Source: Paenibacillus turicensis (GTDB lineage Bacteria > Bacillota > Bacilli > Paenibacillales > Paenibacillaceae). From it: a stretch of 64,000 nt of DNA. Location of the stretch: positions 1 to 64,000 of the forward strand of contig NZ_JAGGKG010000013.1 of assembly GCF_017873435.1 (NCBI RefSeq). The letters are read 5' to 3'. The notes under the pieces are model-generated. The model had not been told where the DNA came from. It saw only the letters and a program-made list of their open reading frames with translations, and did no database searches. The position numbers were made by a program, and so were the translations under genes. Of the stretch, positions 54,425 through 62,657 are shown piece by piece. Every line of letters starts with the position of its first letter. The stretch's first letter is position 1.

Positions 54425-55525
54425 TCACTCCCAGTCCTCTGGAATGAGTTTACGAGATTTATTAGGCTTTTTCTTAGTTCCTTTTGCCTTCATCATCTCC
54501 TGCTGACGTTGCTTATTAGCCTGAAATTTGAGCTCGCGTGAGGTACGATGATAATTGGCTAGCCGAGAGCGTTCAAGCTCTCCTTGCTGAATAGCATTTT
54601 GAACGGCACAACCAAGCTCTTGCTCATGCTTACAGTCACGAAACCTACACAGCTTAGCTAACTCATCAATTTCTGTAAATACATTGGATACCCCAGTTCC
54701 CCCATCATCCCATAAATGTAGCTCACGCATTCCAGGCGTGTCAATCAAAGCTGCACCACTTGGTAAAGTGAAAATTTCGCGATGTGTTGTTGTATGTCTC
54801 CCCTTACTATCCTGCTCCCGTATATCCTGTGTAAGCTGTATTTCACTGCCAGACAATCGATTTAATAAGGTTGACTTTCCGCAACCTGACGAGCCTGTTA
54901 AGGCACAGGTAACTCCTGGAGTTAAAAAGGAGTCAAGCTGCTCCATCCCTTGATTTTGTAAGGCACTAACAGCAATAACATCTACACCCATCGCTGTCTG
55001 CTTCACTTCTGCAATATAGTCCTCAAGCTGATCACATAAATCCGTTTTACTGAGTAAAACAACAGGTGTAACCCCACTATTCCAAGCCATAATTAAATAA
55101 CGTTCTAATCTTCGTAAATTAAAATCATGGTTTAAAGCCATTACCAGAAATAAAATATCTACATTTGAAGCAACGATTTGCTCCTTGATTTCGATTCCTG
55201 CCGCTTGTCTAGAAACCTGACTATAACGAGGTAAAATATGATGAATGCTTGCGGCTCCATCTCCTTTTCTAATTTCAACCGCAACCCAATCACCTACAAC
55301 AGGCAACTCCTGCGCTCCTCCCTCTTGAATCCCATATCTGAATTTACCCGTTACTTCTCCCCACAACTCGCCTTCAGAAGTAATTATCGTATATTTCTGT
55401 CCATAATCCGCAAGTACACGTGCAGGCGACAATGTAGTACTACTGCCGTAATGCTCCTTCCAACTACTACTTACCCGTGAATTCCAACCATAACGTTCTA
55501 ATGCTTCCTCTGTAAATTTATCCAT
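54425..55525 (-). CDS. rsgA: RsgA-type ribosome small-subunit GTPase
   Basis: This protein of about 366 residues is a circularly permuted GTPase that helps mature the 30S subunit. An N-terminal OB-fold (about 30-105) precedes the GTPase. The motif order is VLLSKTDLC (G4), TGSSGCGKSTLLNRL (G1), SKGRHTTTHREIF (G2) and IDTPGMREL (G3). The zinc-binding end is LCRFRDCKHEQELGCAV with Cys-x4-Cys-x-His-x6-Cys. It is longer than B. subtilis YloQ and looks like the second paralogue found in many Bacillales. The ATG at 55525 follows GGGAGG. Confidence 0.9.
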   Translation of the reverse strand: MDKFTEEALERYGWNSRVSSSWKEHYGSSTTLSPARVLADYGQKYTIITSEGELWGEVTGKFRYGIQEGGAQELPVVGDWVAVEIRKGDGAASIHHILPRYSQVSRQAAGIEIKEQIVASNVDILFLVMALNHDFNLRRLERYLIMAWNSGVTPVVLLSKTDLCDQLEDYIAEVKQTAMGVDVIAVSALQNQGMEQLDSFLTPGVTCALTGSSGCGKSTLLNRLSGSEIQLTQDIREQDSKGRHTTTHREIFTLPSGAALIDTPGMRELHLWDDGGTGVSNVFTEIDELAKLCRFRDCKHEQELGCAVQNAIQQGELERSRLANYHRTSRELKFQANKQRQQEMMKAKGTKKKPNKSRKLIPEDWE

Positions 55526-55608
55526 AAATCCTCCCTTTTTTGCAGCACAAAAAGACCACGAAATCACGCCTCGCAGTCTACTCTCATTGTTACACACATA
55601 AAAAAGAC

Positions 55609-55636
55609 CGCAAAAGCGTTAGCTCTCCCGGTCTCA
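55609..55636 (-). terminator. Terminator of the 33-aa peptide gene
   Basis: On the minus strand AGACCG (55634-55629 complement) pairs with CGGTCT, and the stem is followed by TTTTTTA. It lies about 60 bases after the stop of the 33-codon frame. Confidence 0.8.
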
Positions 55637-55692
55637 TTGACATTTAGAATTTAGCAAATGGTAATTACTAAACAGTAATTTAGTAAATTAAC

Positions 55693-55794
55693 TCACTTTA
55701 AATCAACATTTAAATGAATTGGGCTTGAGCTATTAAATGAAATTGTATAGGCTACCAAGATTGTAACAATCACGTTCATATTCACCTTTTTCAT
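55693..55794 (-). CDS. 33-aa signal-peptide-like secreted peptide
   Basis: This 33-codon frame encodes MKKVNMNVIVTILVAY and on to a polar end, SSSPIHLNVDLK. The N-terminus has the charge and hydrophobic core of a signal peptide. It is surrounded by all the signals of a gene: -35 TTGACT (55854-55859) and -10 TAAACT (55831-55836) with a 17-base spacer, AAGGAG nine bases before the ATG, and a strong terminator 60 bases after the stop. It could be a Phr-like signalling pre-peptide or another small exported peptide. No Rap-type receptor is adjacent, so the function is open. Confidence 0.6.
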   Translation of the reverse strand: MKKVNMNVIVTILVAYTISFNSSSPIHLNVDLK

Positions 55795-55830
55795 TTCACA
55801 CAGCTCCTTCCTGAATTCATTTATAGTGTT

Positions 55831-55859
55831 AGTTTATTCAGTATGGGATACAAAGTCAA
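55831..55859 (-). promoter_or_regulatory. Promoter of the 33-aa peptide gene
   Basis: TTGACT and TAAACT, read on the minus strand, are 17 bases apart and lie about 37 bases before the peptide start. Confidence 0.6.
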
Positions 55860-55888
55860 CGCATCTGCACCCAACAAAATAACTATAG

Positions 55889-56416
55889 TTATTTTTTACT
55901 GGTTATCTTAGCCGAATAAGGCTTTACAGCCTCCTCTAGCTCTTCATCTGTAATAACTGAAGCCCCATATAACACATTATGCGGTAGCAATGTCATTCCG
56001 ATTAAGTTGCTTGTTGCCTCGTAAGGTCTTAAAAGCTCATCGATTGTAAATTTGTTACGTCCTTCTGACGTATAGTTTTCCTTCACACTACCAGTAGTGA
56101 TTGAAATTAACAACTCCTTGCCCCGAAGTGCAACCGCCTCTGGAGAACCATATGCCCAGCCATAAACAATGACCTCATCAATCCACTTTTTCAAAAGCGG
56201 TGGTGAGCTGTACCAATAGAAGGGAAATTGAAACACAATGCGATCATGGGCTTCAACAAGCGCTTGTTCCCTTGCAACATCAAGCTGTTCATTTGGATAA
56301 GCTTCATACAGATTGTGAATCGTCACCTCTTCTTTTCCTTGTAATTCCTTTACTACTCTACTGTTCAAACGAGATTGCTCAAAATGTGGATGAGCCAAAA
56401 TAACTAGTGTACGCAT
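55889..56416 (-). CDS. NAD(P)H quinone oxidoreductase (flavodoxin_2, YwrO/KefF type)
   Basis: This 175-residue flavoprotein reduces quinones with NAD(P)H. It begins TLVILAHPHFEQSRLNSRVV, which binds the FMN/FAD phosphate, and has RIVFQFPFYWYSSPPLLKKWIDEVIVYGWAYG and ELLISITTGS, the flavin-contact and dimer regions of MdaB, KefF and YwrO. The length is normal. It protects against quinone and electrophile stress in relatives. It is a single gene with an ATG following AAAGGA. Confidence 0.9.
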   Translation of the reverse strand: MRTLVILAHPHFEQSRLNSRVVKELQGKEEVTIHNLYEAYPNEQLDVAREQALVEAHDRIVFQFPFYWYSSPPLLKKWIDEVIVYGWAYGSPEAVALRGKELLISITTGSVKENYTSEGRNKFTIDELLRPYEATSNLIGMTLLPHNVLYGASVITDEELEEAVKPYSAKITSKK

Positions 56417-56591
56417 ACATAATCCATCCTTTCTAATAGTCTATTATATCGCAATTTTATCTACAACAAACCGCTTTCACTCGAAAACAGCAATAAAATC
56501 GATTTCATTCACAATAGGTCTGGTGATAATGTGTATAAATTGTTAGCATTTTTATCAAAATTTAATTTAATTAAATAAAAATTATCTTTTT

Positions 56592-56670
56592 TGTGGATAA
56601 TTTCATTTTTGCACTTTTTATTATCCACAAAATATAAAATATCAGTTTTTATTTTTTGTATTTATCCACA
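56592..56670. promoter_or_regulatory. Cluster of three perfect DnaA boxes
   Basis: TTATCCACA occurs at 56621-56629 and 56662-56670, and its complement TGTGGATAA at 56592-56600, in a very AT-rich intergenic stretch. All three match the DnaA-box consensus exactly. No dnaA, dnaN or rep gene is in the window, so this is not oriC. It may be a DnaA titration or regulatory site like the DnaA-box clusters of B. subtilis. Confidence 0.7.
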
Positions 56671-56753
56671 ACCGCTTAAATTAAAGTTCGGAGAGCCTTG
56701 CACCCTCTTACTTTGTGTAAAGCTTAAAATATAATTGTTGTTTCCTTATCTAT

Positions 56754-56776
56754 CTGTTATAGTTTATATATAACAG
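56754..56776 (+). promoter_or_regulatory. GntR-type operator
   Basis: CTGTTATA (56754-56761) and TATAACAG (56769-56776) form a perfect inverted repeat with a 7-base centre, 20 bases before the GntR gene. It overlaps a probable -10, so the regulator likely represses itself here. Confidence 0.65.
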
Positions 56777-56796
56777 TTAACGTGGAGGCTTAAAAA

Positions 56797-57183
56797 ATGA
56801 TTATTAACTTAGATATGCAATCCGAGCTTCCTATTTATTCTCAGCTTGTTTATCAAATTATAGAGGGTGTCGCGAGTGGGGAGCTACAGCTTGGGGAAGC
56901 CTTACCGTCTGTCCGAAACTTAGCGGCAGATATAGGTGTAAACCTGCACACCGTAAATAAAGCATATACCCTGCTTAAACAAGACGGTTACATTCAGATT
57001 CATCGACAAAAAGGGGTTGTTGTTAATCCAGATGGCATGCCTCCCGTAACCGATGATTTTTTGAACAAGCAACGCCAGGAATTAAGACCAATCATTGCCG
57101 AAGCATTGTGCAGAGGAATGAGTAAGGAAGAGTTAAGCACTGTATTAAGTGATATATATGAGGAAATTAAACATCCCTATTAG
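56797..57183 (+). CDS. GntR-family regulator, YtrA subfamily
   Basis: This 128-residue regulator has a winged helix (PIYSQLVYQIIEGVASGELQLGEALPSVRNLAADIGVNLHTVNKAYTLLKQDGYIQIHRQKGVVV, about 12-76) and only a short helical tail, as in the YtrA/YhcF subfamily. Such proteins usually repress the small transport or membrane gene next to them. The palindrome upstream and the membrane protein gene 11 bases downstream fit that model. GGAGG precedes the ATG. Confidence 0.9.
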   Translation: MIINLDMQSELPIYSQLVYQIIEGVASGELQLGEALPSVRNLAADIGVNLHTVNKAYTLLKQDGYIQIHRQKGVVVNPDGMPPVTDDFLNKQRQELRPIIAEALCRGMSKEELSTVLSDIYEEIKHPY

Positions 57184-57194
57184 GAGTGATTTAG

Positions 57195-58298
57195 ATGCAA
57201 CTATTTATTTTATTACCCATTCTATTTATTATTGTTCCTTTGGTGCTGATGCTCTCCTTTATTCCTTATATGACAAGAGAAACAGTCAGCTTTGGTGTTA
57301 CCGTTAGTGAATTTCACTATTTTAGTCCAACGTTACGTGTGCTTCGACGCAAGTATGCTACTTATAGTCTTATTGGAGCTAGTGTGATTATACTGTTCTG
57401 TCTTTACTTTGTAATCTCACAAAGTGAGCAATCAAGATCCATTATTAGCATAATTGGTGTAGTCGTCTTTACTGCCTATTACATTACATTAAATATTTTA
57501 TTTTATTATAAAATGAAGTTAATCAAGCAATCACTTCCTGATCAAGCAACAACGACGCAAAAAATAATGATAGATACTTCTTTTCGCCAGCAAAAATTAA
57601 CGCATTCCAATTATTGGTTTGCTATTCCCTTTACAATTGCCATCATTATGGCAGTCATTACGCTTCTTAACTATGATGCCTTGCCTAATGTAATCCCAAT
57701 GAAATTTGATTTACAAGGTAACGTAACCTCAAGCGCACCCAAAACCTACTTATCTGTAATGGGATTAAGTTTGGTGCAGCTCTCAACAATCGGGTTAATG
57801 ATGTTTGTCAATTGGAGTATTAAAAAAAGCAAACAACAGTTATCTGTAACTAACCCTACTACGTTTGCGGTAAAAAACATAAAATTCCGTAGAAGATGGT
57901 CTTTATTTACGATCGTTACTAGCTTTTTACTCACCTTTTTATTCGCGATGATTCAGATTAATATGTTAGTTCCACATCCATTACTTTTACTGATGGTAAG
58001 CTTCACCATACCCGTTCTCATTATATTAGGCGCCTTACTTATTTCTCTACTAAGTAGACAAGGTGGCGGAGACCTTCGTAATCCTAAAAACGAACAAGAG
58101 CGATCCCAAGCACAGCCAGTTAATGATGATGTCCATTGGAAGCTAGGATATATTTATTTTAATCGTAACGATCCCTCCTTTTCGATCGAAAAACGGAATG
58201 GAATTGGCTGGACTCTTAACTTTGCACATCCGTTAAGTTGGGTAATTCTAATTGGAATTATTGCGTTCATCATAATAAGCTCACTTCTTAGTAAGTAA
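57195..58298 (+). CDS. DUF1648 membrane protein
   Basis: This 367-residue protein has about seven to eight membrane segments. The DUF1648 block is near the middle: YWFAIPFTIAIIMAVITLLNYDALPNVIPMKFDLQGNVTSSAPKTY (about 139-184). A C-terminal part (LGYIYFNRNDPSFSIEKRNGIGWTLNFAHPLSW) matches the DUF5808-type tail often joined to it. Relatives, such as SdpI, are membrane proteins sometimes acting in immunity or signalling. Together with the GntR gene it forms a two-gene unit. GGAG precedes the ATG. Confidence 0.85.
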   Translation: MQLFILLPILFIIVPLVLMLSFIPYMTRETVSFGVTVSEFHYFSPTLRVLRRKYATYSLIGASVIILFCLYFVISQSEQSRSIISIIGVVVFTAYYITLNILFYYKMKLIKQSLPDQATTTQKIMIDTSFRQQKLTHSNYWFAIPFTIAIIMAVITLLNYDALPNVIPMKFDLQGNVTSSAPKTYLSVMGLSLVQLSTIGLMMFVNWSIKKSKQQLSVTNPTTFAVKNIKFRRRWSLFTIVTSFLLTFLFAMIQINMLVPHPLLLLMVSFTIPVLIILGALLISLLSRQGGGDLRNPKNEQERSQAQPVNDDVHWKLGYIYFNRNDPSFSIEKRNGIGWTLNFAHPLSWVILIGIIAFIIISSLLSK

Positions 58299-58356
58299 CT
58301 TATTTTGAGATATATTTTTCATAGTTTTAGATTTTAAAATTTGGGGAGGTAACAAA

Positions 58357-59943
58357 ATGAAATCTTGGAAAAAGCTATTCGTATCCGTAATGTCTGTCTG
58401 TATGTTAATTCCTATCTCTTCTCTATCAGCGGCAGAGCAAGGGGACCAACCAGCAAAATCACTTGTTCCTATTCGTACATTTGCACAAGACAATGGGGCA
58501 AAGCTGTCATGGGAAGCATCAACTAAGAAAATTACATTAGAAAAAAACAAAACTACATTGGTACTTACCATTGGAGAGAAAGAGGCCGTTTTAAATGGTA
58601 AAACATTATCCCTTGAGCAACCTATTCAAGTAACGAAAGGAACAGCTTATGTGGACGAGGACTTTATGAAGCAAGTGTTAGCAGAAGCACCTGAGGATAT
58701 TTTTATTGATTTGTTAAGTAAAGGTGAGGGTACTGAGGCCGCAAAATATGTTAGCACCAGTAGTGCAGAGGCACTTCCTACCTCATTGCTTAGTAAGCTC
58801 TGGTCATCACTCGAAGGACAATTTGGTTACATTCCAATACAACCTACTGCAAAAAAGGTGACACAGGATTCGGTTCATCGTAATGCTGTGTATAGTTTCA
58901 CTTCCAAGGCTACTCCGTTAACAATCATCGTTAGAATGGATGCCAATGGGCTTGTAGATGATTTAAATGTGTCAGCAGCAGTCCCTGATGTTTATCAAAA
59001 GCCAAGCTACGATCACCCTAACTCTTATACGGAAGAGGAAATTACGATTGGGGAAGGTAAATTTGCTTTACCAGGTACTTTAACATTACCGAAGGGTGAC
59101 GGGCCTTTTCCTGTTGTCATCCTTGTACATGGTTCGGGGGCAAATGATCGGGACGAAGCTATGGGTGGAGCAAAGCCATTTCGTGATTTGGCTGTAGGTC
59201 TAGCCTCTCAAGGCATCGCAACAGTAAGATACGACAAAGTAACCTACACGCATAGCTATAAGATCACATCACAACCTAAATTTGCTTTAAAGCAAGAAAC
59301 CGTAGACGATGCAAATCGAGCTGTAGAGTTTGTTAAGTCAAATAAAAAAATTGATCCTAAGGCGATTTTTGTAGCGGGTCATAGCCAAGGTGGATTTGCG
59401 TTACCTTTAATACTTGCAAACGATACAGGGCATGACATTGCTGGAGGAATATCGATAGCAGGACCAAGCACTACCTTTGCAGAAGTTATTGTCGAGCAAA
59501 CAACTAATTATGTGTCTAGAGCGAAGCAACTTGGCATGGATGTGAAGCCATATGAGCAACAAGCGGAATATTTTAAAGGGTTTGCAGAAATGTTGAATGA
59601 TAAGCAATATTCTAAGGAGAATTTACCTAAAAATTTTCCACTTCCATCCCCATATTGGTGGTATGAGCAAAGAGATTATGTACCAACAGAGTTAGCTAAA
59701 ACACAAAATACCCCACTATTTATTATTCAAGGGGAAAATGATATACAAGTATCAATGAAGCAATTTAATGGTTGGAAATCAGCGCTAAAGGATCATACAA
59801 ATGTGACCTTCAAAAGTTATCCTAACGTAAACCATGTTTTAGCAAGCTATGAGAAGCCTTCGATCGCACAGGAATATTACCTGCCTTCAAATGTGTTTGA
59901 GCCAATCATTCAGGATATTGCTAAATGGGTATTACGCAAGTAG
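58357..59943 (+). CDS. Secreted alpha/beta hydrolase with N-terminal accessory domains
   Basis: This 528-residue exported enzyme has a signal peptide (1-26, ISSLSAAEQ). A copper-amine-oxidase-N-type domain follows (about 33-110: LVPIRTFAQDNGAKLSWEASTKKITLEKNKTTLVLTIG), then a DUF3887-like segment (about 112-208) and an alpha/beta hydrolase domain. That domain has VHGSGANDRDE (oxyanion region), the nucleophile Ser in VAGHSQGGFA, Asp in IIQGENDIQVS and His in YPNVNHVL. The substrate is unknown. GGGGAGG precedes the ATG. It lies about 60 bases after the DUF1648 gene. Confidence 0.88.
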   Translation: MKSWKKLFVSVMSVCMLIPISSLSAAEQGDQPAKSLVPIRTFAQDNGAKLSWEASTKKITLEKNKTTLVLTIGEKEAVLNGKTLSLEQPIQVTKGTAYVDEDFMKQVLAEAPEDIFIDLLSKGEGTEAAKYVSTSSAEALPTSLLSKLWSSLEGQFGYIPIQPTAKKVTQDSVHRNAVYSFTSKATPLTIIVRMDANGLVDDLNVSAAVPDVYQKPSYDHPNSYTEEEITIGEGKFALPGTLTLPKGDGPFPVVILVHGSGANDRDEAMGGAKPFRDLAVGLASQGIATVRYDKVTYTHSYKITSQPKFALKQETVDDANRAVEFVKSNKKIDPKAIFVAGHSQGGFALPLILANDTGHDIAGGISIAGPSTTFAEVIVEQTTNYVSRAKQLGMDVKPYEQQAEYFKGFAEMLNDKQYSKENLPKNFPLPSPYWWYEQRDYVPTELAKTQNTPLFIIQGENDIQVSMKQFNGWKSALKDHTNVTFKSYPNVNHVLASYEKPSIAQEYYLPSNVFEPIIQDIAKWVLRK

Positions 59944-59947
59944 TAAT

Positions 59948-60601
59948 TTAAAGGTCTAGTTGCTTTCTACTCATTTTATTTAGATACATGTTTTGATCTG
60001 CGATATGAACCAGCTTCTCTAAGCTTGGTTTATCACTAGAATACATCGCAGTTCCAATAGATAAAGACGCATTTGGCCAATTGTGAGCCTGAAAAGTAAT
60101 CTGGATATCATCTTCAATGCGTTCCACTAATAACTCTAATTCTTGTGAGCCAGAAGTTAAGCCTAAGATGAGAAATTCATCGCCACCCCATCTGGCTCCA
60201 AGATCTCTTTTACCGATATTCCGTAAAATAATGTCAGCCACCACTTTGAGCAAAGTATCCCCTGTCTCATGTCCCAATTGATCATTCACACATTTAAAAT
60301 TATCACAATCCATTACAACCACATATGGCGTTTTTTTATTCCATTTATGTGATGCAATTAATTTTTTAAACGCCTCCATTATATATCTTCGATTAAACAG
60401 CTCTGTAAGCGGGTCACGAATTGAGAAAAATACAGCTTTATCGTACAACTTACCGCACCAATAAGCTAAGCCTAAAAAAATCGGATAGCCGATTAACCTT
60501 AAATAATCAAATTGATTTGTTTGTACATAGCTGTATAAAACGGAACAACTATAGCAAATAACCGCAATCACGACTGCAAACCATCTACCTTTATGTCGCA
60601 T
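59948..60601 (-). CDS. Membrane GGDEF diguanylate cyclase
   Basis: This 217-residue protein has two membrane helices (about 7-25 and 35-50) and a GGDEF domain (about 60-217). It should make cyclic di-GMP from GTP. The active-site motif RWGGDEF (137-143) is intact, and DPLTELFNRRYI, DCDNFKCVND and LGHETGDTLL are as in active enzymes. The residues before GGDEF read GKRDLGARW and do not give the RxxD inhibitory site, so product inhibition is probably weak. There is no sensory domain beyond the membrane part. Confidence 0.9.
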   Translation of the reverse strand: MRHKGRWFAVVIAVICYSCSVLYSYVQTNQFDYLRLIGYPIFLGLAYWCGKLYDKAVFFSIRDPLTELFNRRYIMEAFKKLIASHKWNKKTPYVVVMDCDNFKCVNDQLGHETGDTLLKVVADIILRNIGKRDLGARWGGDEFLILGLTSGSQELELLVERIEDDIQITFQAHNWPNASLSIGTAMYSSDKPSLEKLVHIADQNMYLNKMSRKQLDL

Positions 60602-60636
60602 AGGCTCATCCTTATCGTCAATTTAAAATGATCTAA

Positions 60637-61296
60637 TTAATTACTCCAATCAATCGGCTCAATATGATGCTCCACTAAAAATTGATTTGCCTTAGAAAAT
60701 GGACGACTCCCAAAAAAGCCCCGATCCGCTGAATATGGACTTGGGTGCGGAGAAGTAATAATTTTATGTCTAGCTCCATCCAAAAAAGAACCTTTGGCTA
60801 TCGCATAGCTCCCCCATAAAATAAATACAATAGGCTCCTTACGCTTGTTTAGTTTTTTCATAATGGCATCCGTAAACGTCTCCCAGCCTAATCCCCGATG
60901 TGATGCTGGTTTACCTTGTCTCACCGTAAGCACTGCATTGAGCATAAGTACGCCTTGCTCCGCCCAAGGTAATAAATAGCCTGTATTTGCAACAGATATA
61001 CCGAGATCATCCGCTAGCTCTTGATATATGTTCTTAAGCGAAGGAGGTATGCTTACTCCGGGTTTCACCGAAAAGCTAAGTCCATGTGCTTGCCCCATCC
61101 CATGATAAGGATCTTGCCCTAAAATAACGACCTTCGTTTTGCTGTAAGGTGTTAGCTTTAATGCAGAAAAGATATATTCCTTAGGTGGAAATATAGTAAA
61201 TTGCTTATACTCTCTTGCTAATGTATAACGTAGGTTTTGAAAATAGTCCTTTTGTGTTTCTTCATATAATATATCATCCCAATCGTTGTCAAACAC
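60637..61296 (-). CDS. ung: Uracil-DNA glycosylase
   Basis: This protein of about 219 residues removes uracil from DNA. The water-activating motif is VILGQDPYHGMGQAHGLSFS with the catalytic Asp in QDPYH, and the DNA-binding loop is TSPHPSPYSADRGF. LLLNAVLTVRQ-type (LMLNAVLTVRQGKPASH) and PIVFILWG also fit. I prefer the GTG start at 61296: AGGAGG lies seven bases upstream, and the result matches the usual length. The longer frame to 61341 would run into the IclR gene. Confidence 0.95.
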   Translation of the reverse strand: MFDNDWDDILYEETQKDYFQNLRYTLAREYKQFTIFPPKEYIFSALKLTPYSKTKVVILGQDPYHGMGQAHGLSFSVKPGVSIPPSLKNIYQELADDLGISVANTGYLLPWAEQGVLMLNAVLTVRQGKPASHRGLGWETFTDAIMKKLNKRKEPIVFILWGSYAIAKGSFLDGARHKIITSPHPSPYSADRGFFGSRPFSKANQFLVEHHIEPIDWSN

Positions 61297-61328
61297 GATA
61301 AGTCCTCCTATACTATCGTTTTGTCTCT

Positions 61329-62084
61329 TTACACACGCCAATTCGGTACCATCATGCCCATTTGACGAGCAACCTTGACAACAGGTTCACCGAGCTCCAC
61401 TAATTTCTCCTCTGTAAGGCGACTAACAGGACCTGAGATGGATAACGCAGCGACAATTTTACCCTCTCGGTCAAATATCGGTGCAGAGACTGATGCAGCT
61501 CCTAATTCTCGTTCCTCATAGCTGGTGGCAAAACCTTGCTTACGGATCTGGCTTAATTGTCTAGTAAACTCATCTCGATCCAGAGAGACAGGCCAATCTG
61601 GCGACAACAGCACTCTATTTTGGATTGCTTCCTCTGCATAGGCTACCAGTACTTTGCTAGAGGCACCAACATATAAAGGAAGTCTAGCACCAACTGGGGC
61701 TACTCGACGGATCGCCTGATCGCTTTGTACTGCACCAATCCGTAAGCGCTCCATACCATCTCTTACATATAAGCTAACCGTTTCTCCTAATTGATCACGA
61801 AGCATTTCCATTTGGGGCTTCAATAATACTGCTGGATCCTCCTCTTGGGATAAATGCTGGGATAACTCCCATATTTTAAGACCAAGACTATATTTCTCAG
61901 TAGCATCGTCCCTAGTGACGAAGCCCTTTTCCTCCAGCGTTGTTAGCAAACGATGGACCGTGCTTTTATGTAGACCAATTTGTGAAGAAATTTCAGTTAA
62001 GCCCAGCTTTCTGGTTTGGGTAAAGCATAATAATATATCAAGTGCCCGTTCCACAGCACGAACAGTCAGTTTTTTATCTTCCAT
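61329..62084 (-). CDS. IclR-family transcriptional regulator
   Basis: This protein of about 251 residues has an N-terminal winged helix (VRAVERALDILLCFTQTRKLGLTEISSQIGLHKSTVHRLLTTLEEKGFV, about 8-56) and an effector-binding domain (AVAPVGARLPLYVGASSKVLVAY, GASSVSAPIFDREGKIVAALSISGP). The signature 'GAASVSAPIFDREGKIVAALSISG' is typical of IclR. The ligand is unknown. The ATG at 62084 has AAGGG close by and AGGAGG further upstream. An earlier ATG (62126) has no good signal. Confidence 0.9.
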   Translation of the reverse strand: MEDKKLTVRAVERALDILLCFTQTRKLGLTEISSQIGLHKSTVHRLLTTLEEKGFVTRDDATEKYSLGLKIWELSQHLSQEEDPAVLLKPQMEMLRDQLGETVSLYVRDGMERLRIGAVQSDQAIRRVAPVGARLPLYVGASSKVLVAYAEEAIQNRVLLSPDWPVSLDRDEFTRQLSQIRKQGFATSYEERELGAASVSAPIFDREGKIVAALSISGPVSRLTEEKLVELGEPVVKVARQMGMMVPNWRV

Positions 62085-62249
62085 AATACCCTTATTAACC
62101 TCCTCTTGTTTCATTACATGAAACATGGTTACATAAATTATAGAGGAGAAGTGTTTTATTCGTCAATGCACTTTAATATGCTTAAATAAACATCAAATCA
62201 AATTCCATCGATAAATATACTTCAATAAAAAGGGCTCAATCTTAAAATA

Positions 62250-62428
62250 GGTACTTGACAATAAGCTAACGAAGCGAAGGAGCAGGGAGATGGTGGAGAA
62301 GCGAACGCGCCCGCCTTTAAGGTCACAATTTCATCAATTCAACACATGTTATAAAGAAAATGGGGCCTTAACAGCGGTTGAAGCCACTCCCTGCTACGTA
62401 GCCTCTTACTTCATGATTGTCAAGAACC
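62250..62428. repeat. Dispersed repeat family, copy C: element with terminal inverted repeats
   Basis: GGTACTTGACAAT (62250-62262) and ATTGTCAAGAACC (62416-62428) are inverted repeats with one mismatch. A second inner pair, AGCAGGGAG (about 62281) and CTCCCTGCT (about 62387), extends the symmetry. The 179-bp element has no open frame of note and looks like a MITE or fold-back element. Its right part matches copy B. No obvious target duplication was seen. Confidence 0.7.
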
Positions 62429-62462
62429 GATTTCTGTTTTGATCCATTAAAAGGAAGTTGAT

Positions 62463-62498
62463 TTAACAACAATCGCAAGAACGCTCTGGAGCGTAGCT
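62463..62498 (-). repeat. Dispersed repeat family, inverted block
   Basis: This block, read on the minus strand, is AGCTACGCTCCAGAGCG and on through TTGTTGTTAA. It matches copy A at 35 of 36 positions. It lies 35 bases to the right of the element with terminal inverted repeats. The remaining parts of 62127-62657 show no gene. Confidence 0.85.
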
Positions 62499-62657
62499 AA
62501 TTTATTGACCAATGGACATTGACTCCATGTTCAATTTGCTGTAACTTCGTATTATTATAGTTCGACAGATTGTGACTAAATCCTCATATTCCTTGCATTA
62601 CCCTAGGAAGAAGGACTAGTCTATCTCAAACTTATTTTTATCGTTAGGAGGGAGCGT

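Noticed and set aside
56580..56680. Chromosomal replication origin
   Set aside because: Three DnaA boxes are present, but dnaA, dnaN, rpmH and other origin genes are absent, and there is no clear unwinding element beside them.
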